A stretch of DNA of 64,000 bases from Bacteroidales bacterium (GCA_016714605.1 JADKDL010000014.1:62001-126000); one strand, 5' to 3'; positions 45,653 through 56,450 are shown, counted from the stretch's first letter. Made by a program: numbers and translations. The notes: a model not told the origin generated them from the letters alone.

Positions 45653-47623
45653 CTAGGTAAACAATTCACTTGCTAAGTTTATTTGCTCCGGATTTCCTAA
45701 AAGGTAAACTATATCGTCTCCATTAAAAACAATTGAAGGTTCAAGATGTTCAATAACTTTTGCATCTCTTCCAATAGCAAGCAAAGTAACACCGGTTTTA
45801 GTTCGCAGTTGTAATTCAGCAAGGCTTTTGCCCACAGCACAAGCATAGGGTTCAATTTTCACTGCATTGATATTCATATTTGGAAAATCATTTATCAAAT
45901 TAGGTTTATTGATAACGTCCATATCATTCATTTTACCTAATGCCAAGCTCCTAGCTCGAGTTAAGATAGAACTAATTTCTTTTTGAGTGTAAAGTCTCTT
46001 AATTAAGATTCTATTATAGATATCTATGGCTATTTCAAGTTTTTCAGGTATAACCTGATCTGCACCAAGTTTATAGAGTAATTCAATATTTTGGGTTTGT
46101 TTAGATCTTGCTATTATATAAATCTTCTTATTCAATTTTCTTATCTTCTCAATAATTGCCATAGTCGGAATCAAGTCGCCAATAGAAAGAACTACAATAT
46201 CAGCCATATCAATATGTGCCTTCATCAGAATAGGTTCATTTACAGCATCTCCATAAATAACCATATCGCCGGCAGCAATTTTATCTTTCACTATTCCCGG
46301 GTCAAAAACTATAGATACATGTTTGGTATTGTTCAAGTTAGCCATCTTAGAAAGTTTCAAAGCGCTGGCATCCTTACCAATAATAACAAGATGATTTTTA
46401 AAAACAGGTATTTCAACTTCTTTAAGCGGAAACAAACCGTTTATAAGGAAAGGAGGTAACGGTAGCCGTAGTAACCGCGTTGCCAACGGAAATGAAAAAT
46501 TCATAAGAAAAGGCGTAAGAGCCATGGTAATAACTGCTACAGCAAGAAATAGTTGATAATAAAAAGAAGAGATAATATTGTAACCGTTTCCTATTTTGGC
46601 TAAAATAAATGAAAATTCACCCACCTGACTGAGTGCCAGGCCTACCATAACCGTTCCCCGAAAGGTGTGACCCAATAAAAATCCAGTTCCTCCGGCAACC
46701 ATCGTTTTCACTACTAAAACAAGTAAAATACTTATTAATACCAGTTGTATATTTTCATACACAAAGCTGATATCTAATAACATCCCGATTGAAACAAAAA
46801 AGAAACTGGAGAAAATATCTTTTAAAGTGATAATATTTCCAAAAGCATTGTGGCTATATTCCGATTCGGAAATCATAAGCCCTGCCAAAAATGCTCCAAA
46901 AGCAAGCGACATACCCAATTTCCATGTAAAGAGAGCAATTGCAAGACATATAAGAAATATGCTCATCATGAAAAGTTCTTGGTTTTTGGTCATTGCAATA
47001 AAATGCAAAACTTTAGGGAACACCCATCTGTTGCCAATAAATACCATAGAAATAATGAGTATAGCTTTAAGTATGAGTATAAAGATTTCGTATTGTATGT
47101 TACCAGAATCTTGCCCAAGCAAATTGGTGAAAAGTAGTAATGGTACTAAGAGTAAATCTTGAAAAATAAGAATACCTAGAACCGTGCGACCATAGTTTGA
47201 GGTAAGTTCAGAGCGCTCTTGTAGTATTTTGAGAACTAATGCTGAACTACTTAATGCGGCTAAGAATCCGATAAAGAGACCGGCCTTCCAGTCTAAATCG
47301 TAAAAATATGATGTTAGATAAAATGCAGATACGGTTAATGAAACTTGTAGAAAGCCTCCAAAAAACACAATTTTCCTGATACGAAGTAGATGTTTTAAAG
47401 AAAATTCTAACCCTATTCCAAATAGAAGCAATACTACGCCAATTTCTGCAATGAGCTCAATATCATGGGTTGCTTTAACCAATGAAAGTAAATGAGGACC
47501 GGCAATAATACCGGTTATCAAATAACCAACAGCAGTAGGAATTTTTATTCGTGAAAAAATAAAATTTACTACCGTTGAAAATGCAAAAATAATGACTACA
47601 TCTAGAAGTAATTTTTCTTCCAT
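45653..47623 (-). CDS. CPA2-type cation:proton antiporter with TrkA domains
   Basis: 656 residues. Twelve or so transmembrane helices of the KefB/GerN antiporter fold (e.g. GYLITGIIAGPHLLSLV; LLLFGIGLEFSLKHLLRIRK; AALSSSALVLKILQERSELT; MSLAFGAFLAGLMISESEYS) are followed by a TrkA-N domain (NHLVIIGKDASALKLSKMA) and TrkA-C (AVGKSLAELQLRTKTGVTLL). It exchanges K+ or Na+ for protons at the inner membrane. The usual GxGxxG nucleotide loop is degenerate here (GKDASAL), so nucleotide gating may be altered. It lies convergent with siaC and alone. Confidence 0.92.
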   Translation of the reverse strand: MEEKLLLDVVIIFAFSTVVNFIFSRIKIPTAVGYLITGIIAGPHLLSLVKATHDIELIAEIGVVLLLFGIGLEFSLKHLLRIRKIVFFGGFLQVSLTVSAFYLTSYFYDLDWKAGLFIGFLAALSSSALVLKILQERSELTSNYGRTVLGILIFQDLLLVPLLLFTNLLGQDSGNIQYEIFILILKAILIISMVFIGNRWVFPKVLHFIAMTKNQELFMMSIFLICLAIALFTWKLGMSLAFGAFLAGLMISESEYSHNAFGNIITLKDIFSSFFFVSIGMLLDISFVYENIQLVLISILLVLVVKTMVAGGTGFLLGHTFRGTVMVGLALSQVGEFSFILAKIGNGYNIISSFYYQLFLAVAVITMALTPFLMNFSFPLATRLLRLPLPPFLINGLFPLKEVEIPVFKNHLVIIGKDASALKLSKMANLNNTKHVSIVFDPGIVKDKIAAGDMVIYGDAVNEPILMKAHIDMADIVVLSIGDLIPTMAIIEKIRKLNKKIYIIARSKQTQNIELLYKLGADQVIPEKLEIAIDIYNRILIKRLYTQKEISSILTRARSLALGKMNDMDVINKPNLINDFPNMNINAVKIEPYACAVGKSLAELQLRTKTGVTLLAIGRDAKVIEHLEPSIVFNGDDIVYLLGNPEQINLASELFT

Positions 47624-47761
47624 CGTTATTCCAAAAACACTTGTTCGTTATGAGAAATACATTCAAAAAGCATGAACGCTTTAGTTTCAATGCAAAGAAA
47701 GGAAAAATAACGATTATCAGAATGTTTTTTTTTAATTTGCTACAGAAACTTATAGAAATAA

Positions 47762-50224
47762 TTAATAAGGATCTACATTTATTATAATTTGTAGAGATTT
47801 GAATTGGTTAGAAATTTTAATTTCATGTATGTAATTTGAAATTAATTCTTTGGCTTTTTTAAGTGGTTTCTCTTTTTCAATTTTTATGAGAATATTCTTT
47901 ATGTAGAGATTCTGAATTTTGTTTATTGGAGGATATTCAGGACCAAGAATTCTGTCGGAGAAAGAATTCTTTAACCATTGGCTCAAGGTAAGTGCTGCAA
48001 AATCTAGTGTTGCTTGCTCTTTGTGTTTGATAGTTATTCTTATAAGTCGTGAAAATGGAGGGTATGAAAACTCTTTGCGCTCTTGCAATAAAGAACTGTA
48101 AAAATGCTGATAGTTATTGGCAACAACATCTTGAATAATGAAATTTTCAGGATTTAAGCTTTGAATAATTACTTCACCTTGTTTTTTGCTTCGGCCGGCT
48201 CTACCAGCAACTTGAGTCATAAGATGAAAGGCTCTTTCATAAGCTCTAAAATCGGGCAGACTGAGCATATTTTCGGCACTGAGTACTCCAACCAAACTCA
48301 CGTTTTCAAAATCTAGTCCCTTTGTAACCATCTGAGTACCAATTAGAATATCGGTCTTGTGGTTTTCAAAATCGCTTATTATAGAACTATATGCGTTTTT
48401 GGCTCTAGTAGTATCTAAATCCATTCTATCAAGACGGGCGTGTGGGAAGAAATTTTGCAAATCATCTTCAATTTTTTCTGTTCCAAATCCTTTTGACTTC
48501 AATTCATAGCTACTGCAATAATGGCAGTTGGCTTTATTTTTAATGGTATAGCCACAATAGTGACAAACCAGTGAATTTGTTGCTTTATGGAAGGTAAGAC
48601 TCACTTCGCAGTACTTGCAGGTTGGTATTTTACCGCAGTCGCGACACTCTATATATGGCGAATAACCTCTTCTATTCTGAAAAAGAATAACCTGTTCTTT
48701 ATTTTGCAGTGCTAATTCAATTTTATTGAGTAAAATAGAACTGAAATTGTGCTGCACAGCTTTTTGTTTATATGCTTTTTTCATATCAACAATTACAATA
48801 TTAGGGAGCGCAATTTCTTTATGCCTCTTGAAAAGTTCTACCAAGCCATATTTCCCTGCCTTGGCATTGTAATACGTTTCTATAGAAGGTGTTGCAGTGC
48901 CTAGCAAAACTTTAGCTTTGTGAAGCGAAGCCAGTATAATTGCACAGTCGCGAGCATGATAACGAGGTGCAGGGTCATACTGCTTGTATGTATTTTCGTG
49001 TTCCTCATCTACTATGATTAAGCCTAGATTTTTGAATGGTAAAAATATTGACGAACGTACACCAAGTATAATTTTGTAGTCTTTGTTGGCTTGATTGAAG
49101 TTATTCCAGATTTCTACCCGTTCAGAATCATTAAATCGGGAGTGATAAACACCTATTTCTGAGCCAAAAACAAGCCTCAATCTGTTTATTATCTGAGTAG
49201 TAAGTGCAATCTCGGGCAACAAATACAAAACCTGTTTCCCTTTTGCAATTTCATTTTTTATCAAATGAATATATATCTCAGTTTTACCACTTGATGTAAT
49301 GCCGTGCAAAAGCACTACATCTTTGGTAATAAATTCATTATTAATATTTTCAAGAGCTGATGCTTGAAATGTATTTAGTTCTTTCTCCTTAATAGGTTCA
49401 ATATCGAAATGTTCTAGTCTCGAAACTTCTTTTTCTATAGAAAGTACTATTTCTTTAAGAATAAGCTGATTAAGTATTGCTACAGAAATATCGTGATCTT
49501 GTAAGAACTTTTTTCTTTCTACTTCTTGTAAATTATTGTTATTTAGAAATTCCATTAAATGCGCAAATGCTTGCAATTGTTTCTTTGCACCTTTTAGACT
49601 TTCAGATACTTTGTTTATAAACCGAGCATCTTGTACATTTCCATTTATGGAGATATATTGTTCTAGTTTTGGTTTAAAGTTTTGCTTAATGTCTTCGAAT
49701 ACAGTAATTATTTTTTTGTCTAGAAGAGATTTTATGCTGTTGAGAGTATCTTTTTTATTTAGAACTGTCAAAACATCTTGTATGTAGTGCGATTTGGAAG
49801 TGTTTAGAAAGTCTAGAATACTTTGTTCTTTATCAGTAATTTGAATGGTTGTAGAATCAAGATTGGTAAGCGCAATTTTTGTTTCACTTTCAAGCTTCAG
49901 ACCCGATGGTAGAGCGGCTTTAAGTATTTCGCCTTTGGAACAGAGATAATATTCCGACATCCAGTCCCAAAAGCGAAATTGAAATTCATTTATGGTTAAA
50001 TAATTGTCAAGAATAGAGACAATTGGTTTGGTTTCATAGTCAACAGGTTTATTGTTGTGCAGTGCTCTTACAATAGCCATGTAAAATTTCTTATTGCCAA
50101 ACTGAACAACAACCCTTTGTCCAAGAGCTATATTACCATTAAGTTCGCTAGGAATAGAATAGGTAAAAGTAGCTTGCAAGGGAAGTGGAACAATGACATC
50201 TACATAGTTGTAAGTCAATTGCAT
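47762..50224 (-). CDS. priA: Primosomal protein N' (replication restart helicase)
   Basis: About 820 residues from the ATG at 50224, chosen since MQLTYNYVDVIVPLPLQATF is the standard PriA start; an upstream ATG extends into the next gene. The N-terminal 3'-DNA-binding domain precedes the helicase with LHGITSSGKTEIYIHLI (Walker A) and IIVDEEHENTYKQYDPAPRY (DEEH box); the zinc-binding Cys pairs CRDCGKIPTCKYC and CHYCGYTIKNKANCHYC follow, then QVAGRAGRS. PriA reloads the replisome at stalled forks. The HAD-like gene ends 1 base upstream, so these two form an operon. Confidence 0.97.
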   Translation of the reverse strand: MQLTYNYVDVIVPLPLQATFTYSIPSELNGNIALGQRVVVQFGNKKFYMAIVRALHNNKPVDYETKPIVSILDNYLTINEFQFRFWDWMSEYYLCSKGEILKAALPSGLKLESETKIALTNLDSTTIQITDKEQSILDFLNTSKSHYIQDVLTVLNKKDTLNSIKSLLDKKIITVFEDIKQNFKPKLEQYISINGNVQDARFINKVSESLKGAKKQLQAFAHLMEFLNNNNLQEVERKKFLQDHDISVAILNQLILKEIVLSIEKEVSRLEHFDIEPIKEKELNTFQASALENINNEFITKDVVLLHGITSSGKTEIYIHLIKNEIAKGKQVLYLLPEIALTTQIINRLRLVFGSEIGVYHSRFNDSERVEIWNNFNQANKDYKIILGVRSSIFLPFKNLGLIIVDEEHENTYKQYDPAPRYHARDCAIILASLHKAKVLLGTATPSIETYYNAKAGKYGLVELFKRHKEIALPNIVIVDMKKAYKQKAVQHNFSSILLNKIELALQNKEQVILFQNRRGYSPYIECRDCGKIPTCKYCEVSLTFHKATNSLVCHYCGYTIKNKANCHYCSSYELKSKGFGTEKIEDDLQNFFPHARLDRMDLDTTRAKNAYSSIISDFENHKTDILIGTQMVTKGLDFENVSLVGVLSAENMLSLPDFRAYERAFHLMTQVAGRAGRSKKQGEVIIQSLNPENFIIQDVVANNYQHFYSSLLQERKEFSYPPFSRLIRITIKHKEQATLDFAALTLSQWLKNSFSDRILGPEYPPINKIQNLYIKNILIKIEKEKPLKKAKELISNYIHEIKISNQFKSLQIIINVDPY

Positions 50225-50225
50225 A

Positions 50226-50636
50226 CTAAGAGAATATTCTTTTAAGAATAGAAGGTTTTTCTCTTTTTTCTTCATTTTCAAAACCTTCAATACTAAATGG
50301 GTTGCTGTTTATCATTTGCCAAATTCTACTCCAACCTAGGAAACCCCCAATATTTCTATCATCAATAAACATATCGACGTCAATTTTTCTACTCTCAGTT
50401 TTTTTGTCGAAATCTTCTTCCGGATAACTGTTATTGATTGCATAAAATTCTATTCCGTTTTTTTTGCAATACTCAACAGCCTCATTGAGAAGCTCTCCAG
50501 AACGATAAGTCCATAATATTAATTGATGTGTTTTTTGCAATTCTCTGAGTGTTTCAAATGCAAAAAGCATTGGTTTTCCAATTTTTGGGAATTCGTGTTC
50601 TACAATAGTTCCGTCAAAATCAACTGCAATCTTCAT
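50226..50636 (-). CDS. Small HAD-superfamily hydrolase
   Basis: 136 residues. The first motif KIAVDFDGTIVEHEFPKIG has the DxDGT nucleophile; motif II lies around LILWTYRSGELL; the late FIDDRNIGGFLGW supplies the acid pair. It lacks a cap domain, which fits a small C0-type HAD phosphatase, known in Bacteroides as BT0820-like. Its substrate is unknown. It ends 1 base before the PriA start, so it is co-transcribed with priA; the pairing may be chance. A 162-bp gap without genes separates it from the M16 peptidase gene. Confidence 0.85.
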   Translation of the reverse strand: MKIAVDFDGTIVEHEFPKIGKPMLFAFETLRELQKTHQLILWTYRSGELLNEAVEYCKKNGIEFYAINNSYPEEDFDKKTESRKIDVDMFIDDRNIGGFLGWSRIWQMINSNPFSIEGFENEEKREKPSILKRIFS

Positions 50637-50798
50637 CTTTACTCACTTATTTTAAGGTTATTTTATGTTAGATATTGAATTTTATAAAGTCACAACTACT
50701 TATCTGTAGAGCGAAGTGTAGGTTTGAATTAAACCAAATAGGCACAAATATGACACAAATTTTAATAATTCAAACCTCAACTTGTCGATTCTAGGAAA

Positions 50799-53726
50799 TT
50801 AATAACCAAATATCTCTTCCAAACTTAGTTCTTTTACAGTTCCTATTTTGCTTAAAATATTCATATCTACATCATTTCTATTTCCCAAAACCAAATAGGT
50901 AAAATTGCTGTTTTTAATGTTACTGTTAAAATAAGCTTCTATATCATCAAGACTTAGTTTTTGAGCTTGCTGATAAATCATTTTTCTATAATCATCAGCA
51001 ATTCCTAAACGCTTATTATTAAGATAGGTGAAATATATGCTTTCTTTAGTAATGCGCTGAGTTTCAATTTGTCTTAGAATAGATTGTTTGGCTCCATCGA
51101 ACAAAACAGGAGATTTTCTGAAATTTGTATGTAAATCGAGTAGAGAAGACAAGGCTTCAGATATTTTGTCGGGACTGGTTGCAATATAAGCAAGTAGAAA
51201 ATTATTATCGTTTTGTTTTTTTGCACCTGCCAAATATGAATATGCTTGATATGCCAACGCTTTAGACTCTCTCAGTTCCTGAAAAACGATTGATGACATT
51301 CCTGCTCCAAAATAGTTATTAAACAAAGATATTTGAGGCAAGAGATTTTTATCAAATATTTGTTTTTTACTAAGGAGTAATATGTTTGTCTGCACCATAT
51401 CATAGTGAACAAAATATACTATGTTATTAGCATTTTCAAGATAAGGATATTCCTTTTTCTCGGGCAAGGCTTTTATTTCTTTTAATGGATGAGATGCAGT
51501 TAGTTTATTTTTCACATCCTCCACATTCATAGCACCATAGTAGAGAATATCATGATTGTAGGAGAATATTTCTTTGATTTTATCCACTAGAATTTTAGGG
51601 TCAAGATTACGAAGCGAGTCTTCGGAAATAATGGAAGTGAAAGCAGATTTCTTACCATATTTTGCATAGTTGAGTAAGCCACCTTTCATTATTGAGTTTT
51701 TGTCTAGTTTTGCATCTTCTCGAGCTTTCAAAATATCTACTACCATATTTTGGTAAGCATCATTGTTTACCTGAGCATCGGAAATTATGTGTTCCAGAAG
51801 TTCAATTCCTTTATCGAAGCCCGAACTTAAGCCAGTTATACTTACATAAGAATTATCGTCGGTAGCACTTACATTAAAACTCAAACCGTGTTTGAATAAT
51901 TCTAAAGTAAGTTGTTCATTTGTATATTTAGATGTGCCTAAATAATATAGATAGTCTATTGCCAAAGATAACAGTTGATCGTGCTGTTTACCCATTTCAA
52001 TTACATAATAGAGAGAGAATAGCTCGTTAGTATTATTTTTAATATATTTAACACTCACATTATCGGTAAGCGATTTTTCAATGAGTTTTTCGTTGAAGTT
52101 GATAAATTCGGTAGCAATTGCTTTGGTTTTTATACTTCTGAATTGTTCTACAAATTTAGACTCGTCTTCTCTATTGATTGCAATTGGGGTAATTTCGGGT
52201 TTTTGAACCTTAACATTGCTGCCGCTTTTTCCGGTTCTTTTATATACAACTACATGATTGTCTTTGAATAATGTATTGGCATAAGCAATAATATCTTCCT
52301 TGGTAATTTTTTCAATTTCATCTATTTGGTTTAGATATTCAGTCCAATTTCTATTCAATGCAAAATTTGTCGAGAATTCTTCTACAATCTCATTAGATTC
52401 ATAGGTTTTAATTCTTCCCAGTTTCAGATTGTTTACAATTGCTTTGAGCATCCAATCTTCAAAATTTCCGCGTTTTACTGCATCTATTTGTTCTATTATG
52501 AGATCTTTAACCGTTTCCAACTCTTGGTTGGTTCTTGGTTTTCCCATAACTATAATTGTAGTATAATCTTTGTTCATCCAAATATCGCCACCGGCACCCA
52601 TAACCTTCTGCGACTTGTTTAAATTTAATTCCATCAATCCGGCATCGTTATTAAACAACAATTCAGATAGTAACATTAGCTTATATTTATCAGCATCGTT
52701 AGCACCCGGAGCGCGATATCCCATAAAGAGAAATGCTTCATCTGGACCAAATACCTCTTTAACAACGGGTTTAGTTATACTTCTTTCCTTAATATTTGAT
52801 AAAGCAGGTACGTTTTCTGATTTTGGTAATTTCCCAAAGGTATTTTCTATGCTTGTAATTGCCTGTTCAAAATCTAAATCTCCCGAAAGGCAAATCGCCA
52901 TATTATTAGGTACATAATAGGTATTCCAATATTGATGAATAGCCTCCATAGAAGGGTTTTTAAGATGTTCGGCCTTGCCAATAGTCGTTTGCGAACCATA
53001 AGGATGATTTGGGAACAAACCGTTTAGAAAAGCATATAAACCTTGTCTGTAATCATTATCTTGAGACATATTAAACTCTTCATAAACAGCTTCGAGTTCG
53101 GTGTGAAACAAACGCAATACAATTTTTCTAAAGCGCTCATATTCAATCATCATATAACGGTCTAATTCATTTGCCGGAATATCATTCAGGTAGACAGTCA
53201 TTTCATTTGAAGTATAGGCATTGGTATTTTTAGCCCCTAATTCTGTTACCATTTTATCGTATTCGTTGGCTATTGCATACTGCGCAGCGAGGGCCGAAAC
53301 ACTGTCAATTTTTTTGTATATCAATTTCTTTTTAATGGTATCGGTAGTTTGTTTATGAGCCTCATACAGGCCAGATATTTCTGCAATTAATGGCTCTTCT
53401 TTTTGCCAGTTTAAAGTGCCAAATTTATCGGAACCTTTAAACATCATGTGTTCTAGGTAGTGAGCTAGACCTGTATTGTCTTTGGGGTCGTATGTAGAAC
53501 CTGCTTTTACTATAATGTTAGAATTTATGCGAGGCTCTTCTTTATTAATATTTAAAAAAACGGTGAGACCATTTTCCAAAACATAAATTCTCGATTGTAA
53601 AGGGTCATTTTCAAAATAAGTAAATATTTTTCCATTACTGTCTTTACCTGATTTTTCTACAATAGACTGACTATAAACAGAATAAAAACAAAAAACGAAG
53701 GCAATTAAAGTTCTAAAACGTATCAT
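50799..53726 (-). CDS. Two-repeat M16 metallopeptidase (secreted)
   Basis: 975 residues from the ATG at 53726, chosen because it yields a signal peptide (MIRFRTLIAFVFCFYSVYSQ). The first half has the inverted zinc motif HYLEHMMFKGS (HxxEH) and a distal Glu in ELEAVYEEFNM; the second half (about 530 onwards) lacks the HxxEH and is the inactive partner. Overall length and order match two-domain M16 proteases of the pitrilysin/PqqL kind. It likely cleaves peptides in the periplasm. The SpoIIE/TPR gene ends 34 bases upstream on the same strand, so they may form one operon. Confidence 0.93.
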   Translation of the reverse strand: MIRFRTLIAFVFCFYSVYSQSIVEKSGKDSNGKIFTYFENDPLQSRIYVLENGLTVFLNINKEEPRINSNIIVKAGSTYDPKDNTGLAHYLEHMMFKGSDKFGTLNWQKEEPLIAEISGLYEAHKQTTDTIKKKLIYKKIDSVSALAAQYAIANEYDKMVTELGAKNTNAYTSNEMTVYLNDIPANELDRYMMIEYERFRKIVLRLFHTELEAVYEEFNMSQDNDYRQGLYAFLNGLFPNHPYGSQTTIGKAEHLKNPSMEAIHQYWNTYYVPNNMAICLSGDLDFEQAITSIENTFGKLPKSENVPALSNIKERSITKPVVKEVFGPDEAFLFMGYRAPGANDADKYKLMLLSELLFNNDAGLMELNLNKSQKVMGAGGDIWMNKDYTTIIVMGKPRTNQELETVKDLIIEQIDAVKRGNFEDWMLKAIVNNLKLGRIKTYESNEIVEEFSTNFALNRNWTEYLNQIDEIEKITKEDIIAYANTLFKDNHVVVYKRTGKSGSNVKVQKPEITPIAINREDESKFVEQFRSIKTKAIATEFINFNEKLIEKSLTDNVSVKYIKNNTNELFSLYYVIEMGKQHDQLLSLAIDYLYYLGTSKYTNEQLTLELFKHGLSFNVSATDDNSYVSITGLSSGFDKGIELLEHIISDAQVNNDAYQNMVVDILKAREDAKLDKNSIMKGGLLNYAKYGKKSAFTSIISEDSLRNLDPKILVDKIKEIFSYNHDILYYGAMNVEDVKNKLTASHPLKEIKALPEKKEYPYLENANNIVYFVHYDMVQTNILLLSKKQIFDKNLLPQISLFNNYFGAGMSSIVFQELRESKALAYQAYSYLAGAKKQNDNNFLLAYIATSPDKISEALSSLLDLHTNFRKSPVLFDGAKQSILRQIETQRITKESIYFTYLNNKRLGIADDYRKMIYQQAQKLSLDDIEAYFNSNIKNSNFTYLVLGNRNDVDMNILSKIGTVKELSLEEIFGY

Positions 53727-53760
53727 AAAGTATGTGTTTTTTAAAATATAAAAGTAAGCA

Positions 53761-56364
53761 TTAAAATTTAATACCAATAATTAGAACGTCATCAATTTGT
53801 CTACGATTGCCTTTCCAATCATCAAAATGTTTGCTTAGAGTTGTATATTGCTCATTCATATATTCTTTGTTTATTTCAACCAGCAATTTATTAAGTCTGG
53901 TAGAAGTATAACGTTCATCTTTTTCACTGCCAAACTGGTCAATAAAACCATCAGAACACATATAGACGCTCATTCCTTCTTCTATTGTAATATTTTGGAA
54001 AGTAAATTTAGCATTTTTACGATTTTTAATAGCAACCATACCACCTATAGGGAAAATGTCGCCGGCAATTTGTATAAGTTCGCCATTTTTTACAATAAGT
54101 AATTTATGATTTGCACCAGCAAATTGCAAAGTATTATTTTCGATATCGTAGCAAAGAAGAGAAATTTCCATTCCATCTTCTTGTCTGTCTGTAGAAAAAT
54201 CGTCTTGTTTTAGTGCTTTTATAACTCCGGCATCGAGTTGAGTAAGTATTTCGGCCGGATTGGTTTCATGTTTTTCATTTATTATTTCATTGAGCAAAGT
54301 ATTACCTATCATAGACATAAATGCACCGGGAACACCATGACCGGTACAGTCGACCGCTGCATAAAACACTTTAGACCCTTTTTTCTCAAACCAATAGAAA
54401 TCGCCGCTTACTATTTCTTTTGGGTGATAGAAAATAAAACTTTGCGGAAATATTTCTTTTATTTTCTTCTCAGACGGTAAAATTGCTTGTTGTATTTTTT
54501 TTGCGTAGGTTATACTATCGGTTATTTTTTCATTTTTCTCTGCCAACTCCAAATTCTTCTTTTCCAGTTCGGTGTTAGCAAATCCTAACTGAGCATTCTT
54601 TTCATCAAGTAATTTGAAAGCTGCCTTTTTTTGTGAAAACTGCAAGTAGAGCAATATTGAAAATACAATAACTAAAATAATCACAATCAAACTAATAATA
54701 ATAAGAATTCTTTGTTGAGCAATCTTAACCTGATTTTCACTATTAATCAATTCTTTTTTCTCTATCTCCTTATCTTTCAGTTTTATATCAGATTCAAATT
54801 CAATTTCAGCAATTCTACGTTTGCTCATATCGCTCTGAATACTATCGCGCAAAGCAGTATGTTTTTTGAAATACAGTAAACTATTTTTGTAATCATTTTT
54901 CGATTCATAAATAGTTGCCAATGCCTGATAAGCGTTTTGAGTTACTGATTTTAGTTTAACTTTTTCAGCGTAAAACACAGAACGCAACAGAAATTCAATT
55001 GCTTTTTCATTTTGCTTATTTTCCATATATGACTCACCCAGATTCTGTGCTATAAGAGCCATACCAACCGTATCAGCTATCTGCTTATAGGTTTCGAGCG
55101 AACTTTGGTAATAACTGAATGATTTTTCATAATCTGTATTTTTTCTATACATATTACCCTTAAGATTAAGCAAGTAGGCAATTTCTTTCATATCTTGCAA
55201 ATCCATGTTTATAGCAAGAGCATTTTCATAATTCTGAAGCGCGTTAGAAAAATTACCCATATCTTTATAGAGTATTCCAAGGTTTTTGTAAGAATTAGCA
55301 ATAGCTTTTCTATCACCAACTTTCAGTCTTAATTCTAAAGACATTTTGTAATAATCAAGAGCTTCTTTATACTTTTTCTGTTTCCAAAAAAGGCTACCTA
55401 TATTATTGAGAGACAAAGCCATCTCTTCCTTATTATCTAATTCCCTTCTCAGATCGAGCGATTTTTGAAAATATTCAAGTGCTTTATCGTAGTTTTCAAG
55501 GTCTTTATGAACAGTACCAATATTGCCATAAGTAGCAGCAATAGCAACTTTATCGTTCTCTTCTTGTCTTAAATTCAAAGCTTTAGAATAGTATTCTCGA
55601 GCTTTGTCGTAAATTTTTAATTGAAGGTAAAAGTTACCAATTGCATTTAGTGTATAAGCAATAGTTTGTTTGTTTTTACTCTTTTCGCGCATAGCCAGAG
55701 CTTCGGTAAGGAGAGCTAAAGCTTTGTCGTAATTGTTTTGTTTTTTATACACATCGCCAATGTTTAGAAGCGTTGCAGCTATTTCATTTTCATCGCCAAT
55801 TTGTTTTTTAAGTTCTAATGACTGTTGGTAGAATTCTAAAGCTTGCAGATAATTGTCTTTTTTCAGATATACATTTCCAATATTATTTAATGAAGAGGCA
55901 GCACCAAATTTATTGCCCAAAGTTTCATACAACTTCAAAGCTTTCGTGTGGTAGTATCGTGCAGAATCATACACCCCAATTTCTTTAAAAATAATTCCGG
56001 TATTATTTAGTGCATTAGCAATATCGTTGTTGTTTTCAGAAACTTGAATTATAGTTCTGTAACAGATAACAGCAGAATCGTATTTATTGCTTTTATGATA
56101 AAGTAAACCTAATGTTTTAAAATATTCAGCTTTCTGAATCGCAGATAAATCTGATAATTGCGATTTAGCCTCAAAGCAAGTTTTAAAGCTCTTTTCGGGC
56201 GAATCCATGAAATAATGCTCTGATAGTTTGAGTAAAATGGAGAATTTTTCCTCAGAATCGGCCTTTTTCAAGCGCAACTCCAGACTGTCTGTAAGTCTTT
56301 TATTTGCTACTGCTGCTAAAACATTACAAAAGATTAGAAACAATATAAAATATTTTTTATACAT
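53761..56364 (-). CDS. TPR/SpoIIE-type serine phosphatase with membrane anchor
   Basis: 867 residues. A signal peptide/anchor (MYKKYFILFLIFCNVLAAVA), then about ten tetratricopeptide repeats (recurrent phrases such as ALNNIGNVYLKKDNYLQALE), then a transmembrane helix near residue 560 (ILIIISLIVIILVIVFSILL), a coiled coil, and a C-terminal PP2C/SpoIIE domain (PKEIVSGDFYWFEK; VDCTGHGVPGAFMSMIG; GANHKLLIVKNG; YMCSDGFIDQFG with metal-binding Asp residues). I infer that TPRs outside the membrane sense partners and the phosphatase acts in the cytosol on anti-sigma-like or SiaC-like phosphoproteins. It is divergent from the PD40 gene over 86 bp. Confidence 0.9.
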   Translation of the reverse strand: MYKKYFILFLIFCNVLAAVANKRLTDSLELRLKKADSEEKFSILLKLSEHYFMDSPEKSFKTCFEAKSQLSDLSAIQKAEYFKTLGLLYHKSNKYDSAVICYRTIIQVSENNNDIANALNNTGIIFKEIGVYDSARYYHTKALKLYETLGNKFGAASSLNNIGNVYLKKDNYLQALEFYQQSLELKKQIGDENEIAATLLNIGDVYKKQNNYDKALALLTEALAMREKSKNKQTIAYTLNAIGNFYLQLKIYDKAREYYSKALNLRQEENDKVAIAATYGNIGTVHKDLENYDKALEYFQKSLDLRRELDNKEEMALSLNNIGSLFWKQKKYKEALDYYKMSLELRLKVGDRKAIANSYKNLGILYKDMGNFSNALQNYENALAINMDLQDMKEIAYLLNLKGNMYRKNTDYEKSFSYYQSSLETYKQIADTVGMALIAQNLGESYMENKQNEKAIEFLLRSVFYAEKVKLKSVTQNAYQALATIYESKNDYKNSLLYFKKHTALRDSIQSDMSKRRIAEIEFESDIKLKDKEIEKKELINSENQVKIAQQRILIIISLIVIILVIVFSILLYLQFSQKKAAFKLLDEKNAQLGFANTELEKKNLELAEKNEKITDSITYAKKIQQAILPSEKKIKEIFPQSFIFYHPKEIVSGDFYWFEKKGSKVFYAAVDCTGHGVPGAFMSMIGNTLLNEIINEKHETNPAEILTQLDAGVIKALKQDDFSTDRQEDGMEISLLCYDIENNTLQFAGANHKLLIVKNGELIQIAGDIFPIGGMVAIKNRKNAKFTFQNITIEEGMSVYMCSDGFIDQFGSEKDERYTSTRLNKLLVEINKEYMNEQYTTLSKHFDDWKGNRRQIDDVLIIGIKF

Positions 56365-56450
56365 TGGTATCAGATTTTATTGAAAGATAGAATGATTTAT
56401 TACTAACTTGCAATATAGAAATTTCTAAGGATTCTTAGCACAATGAAACT

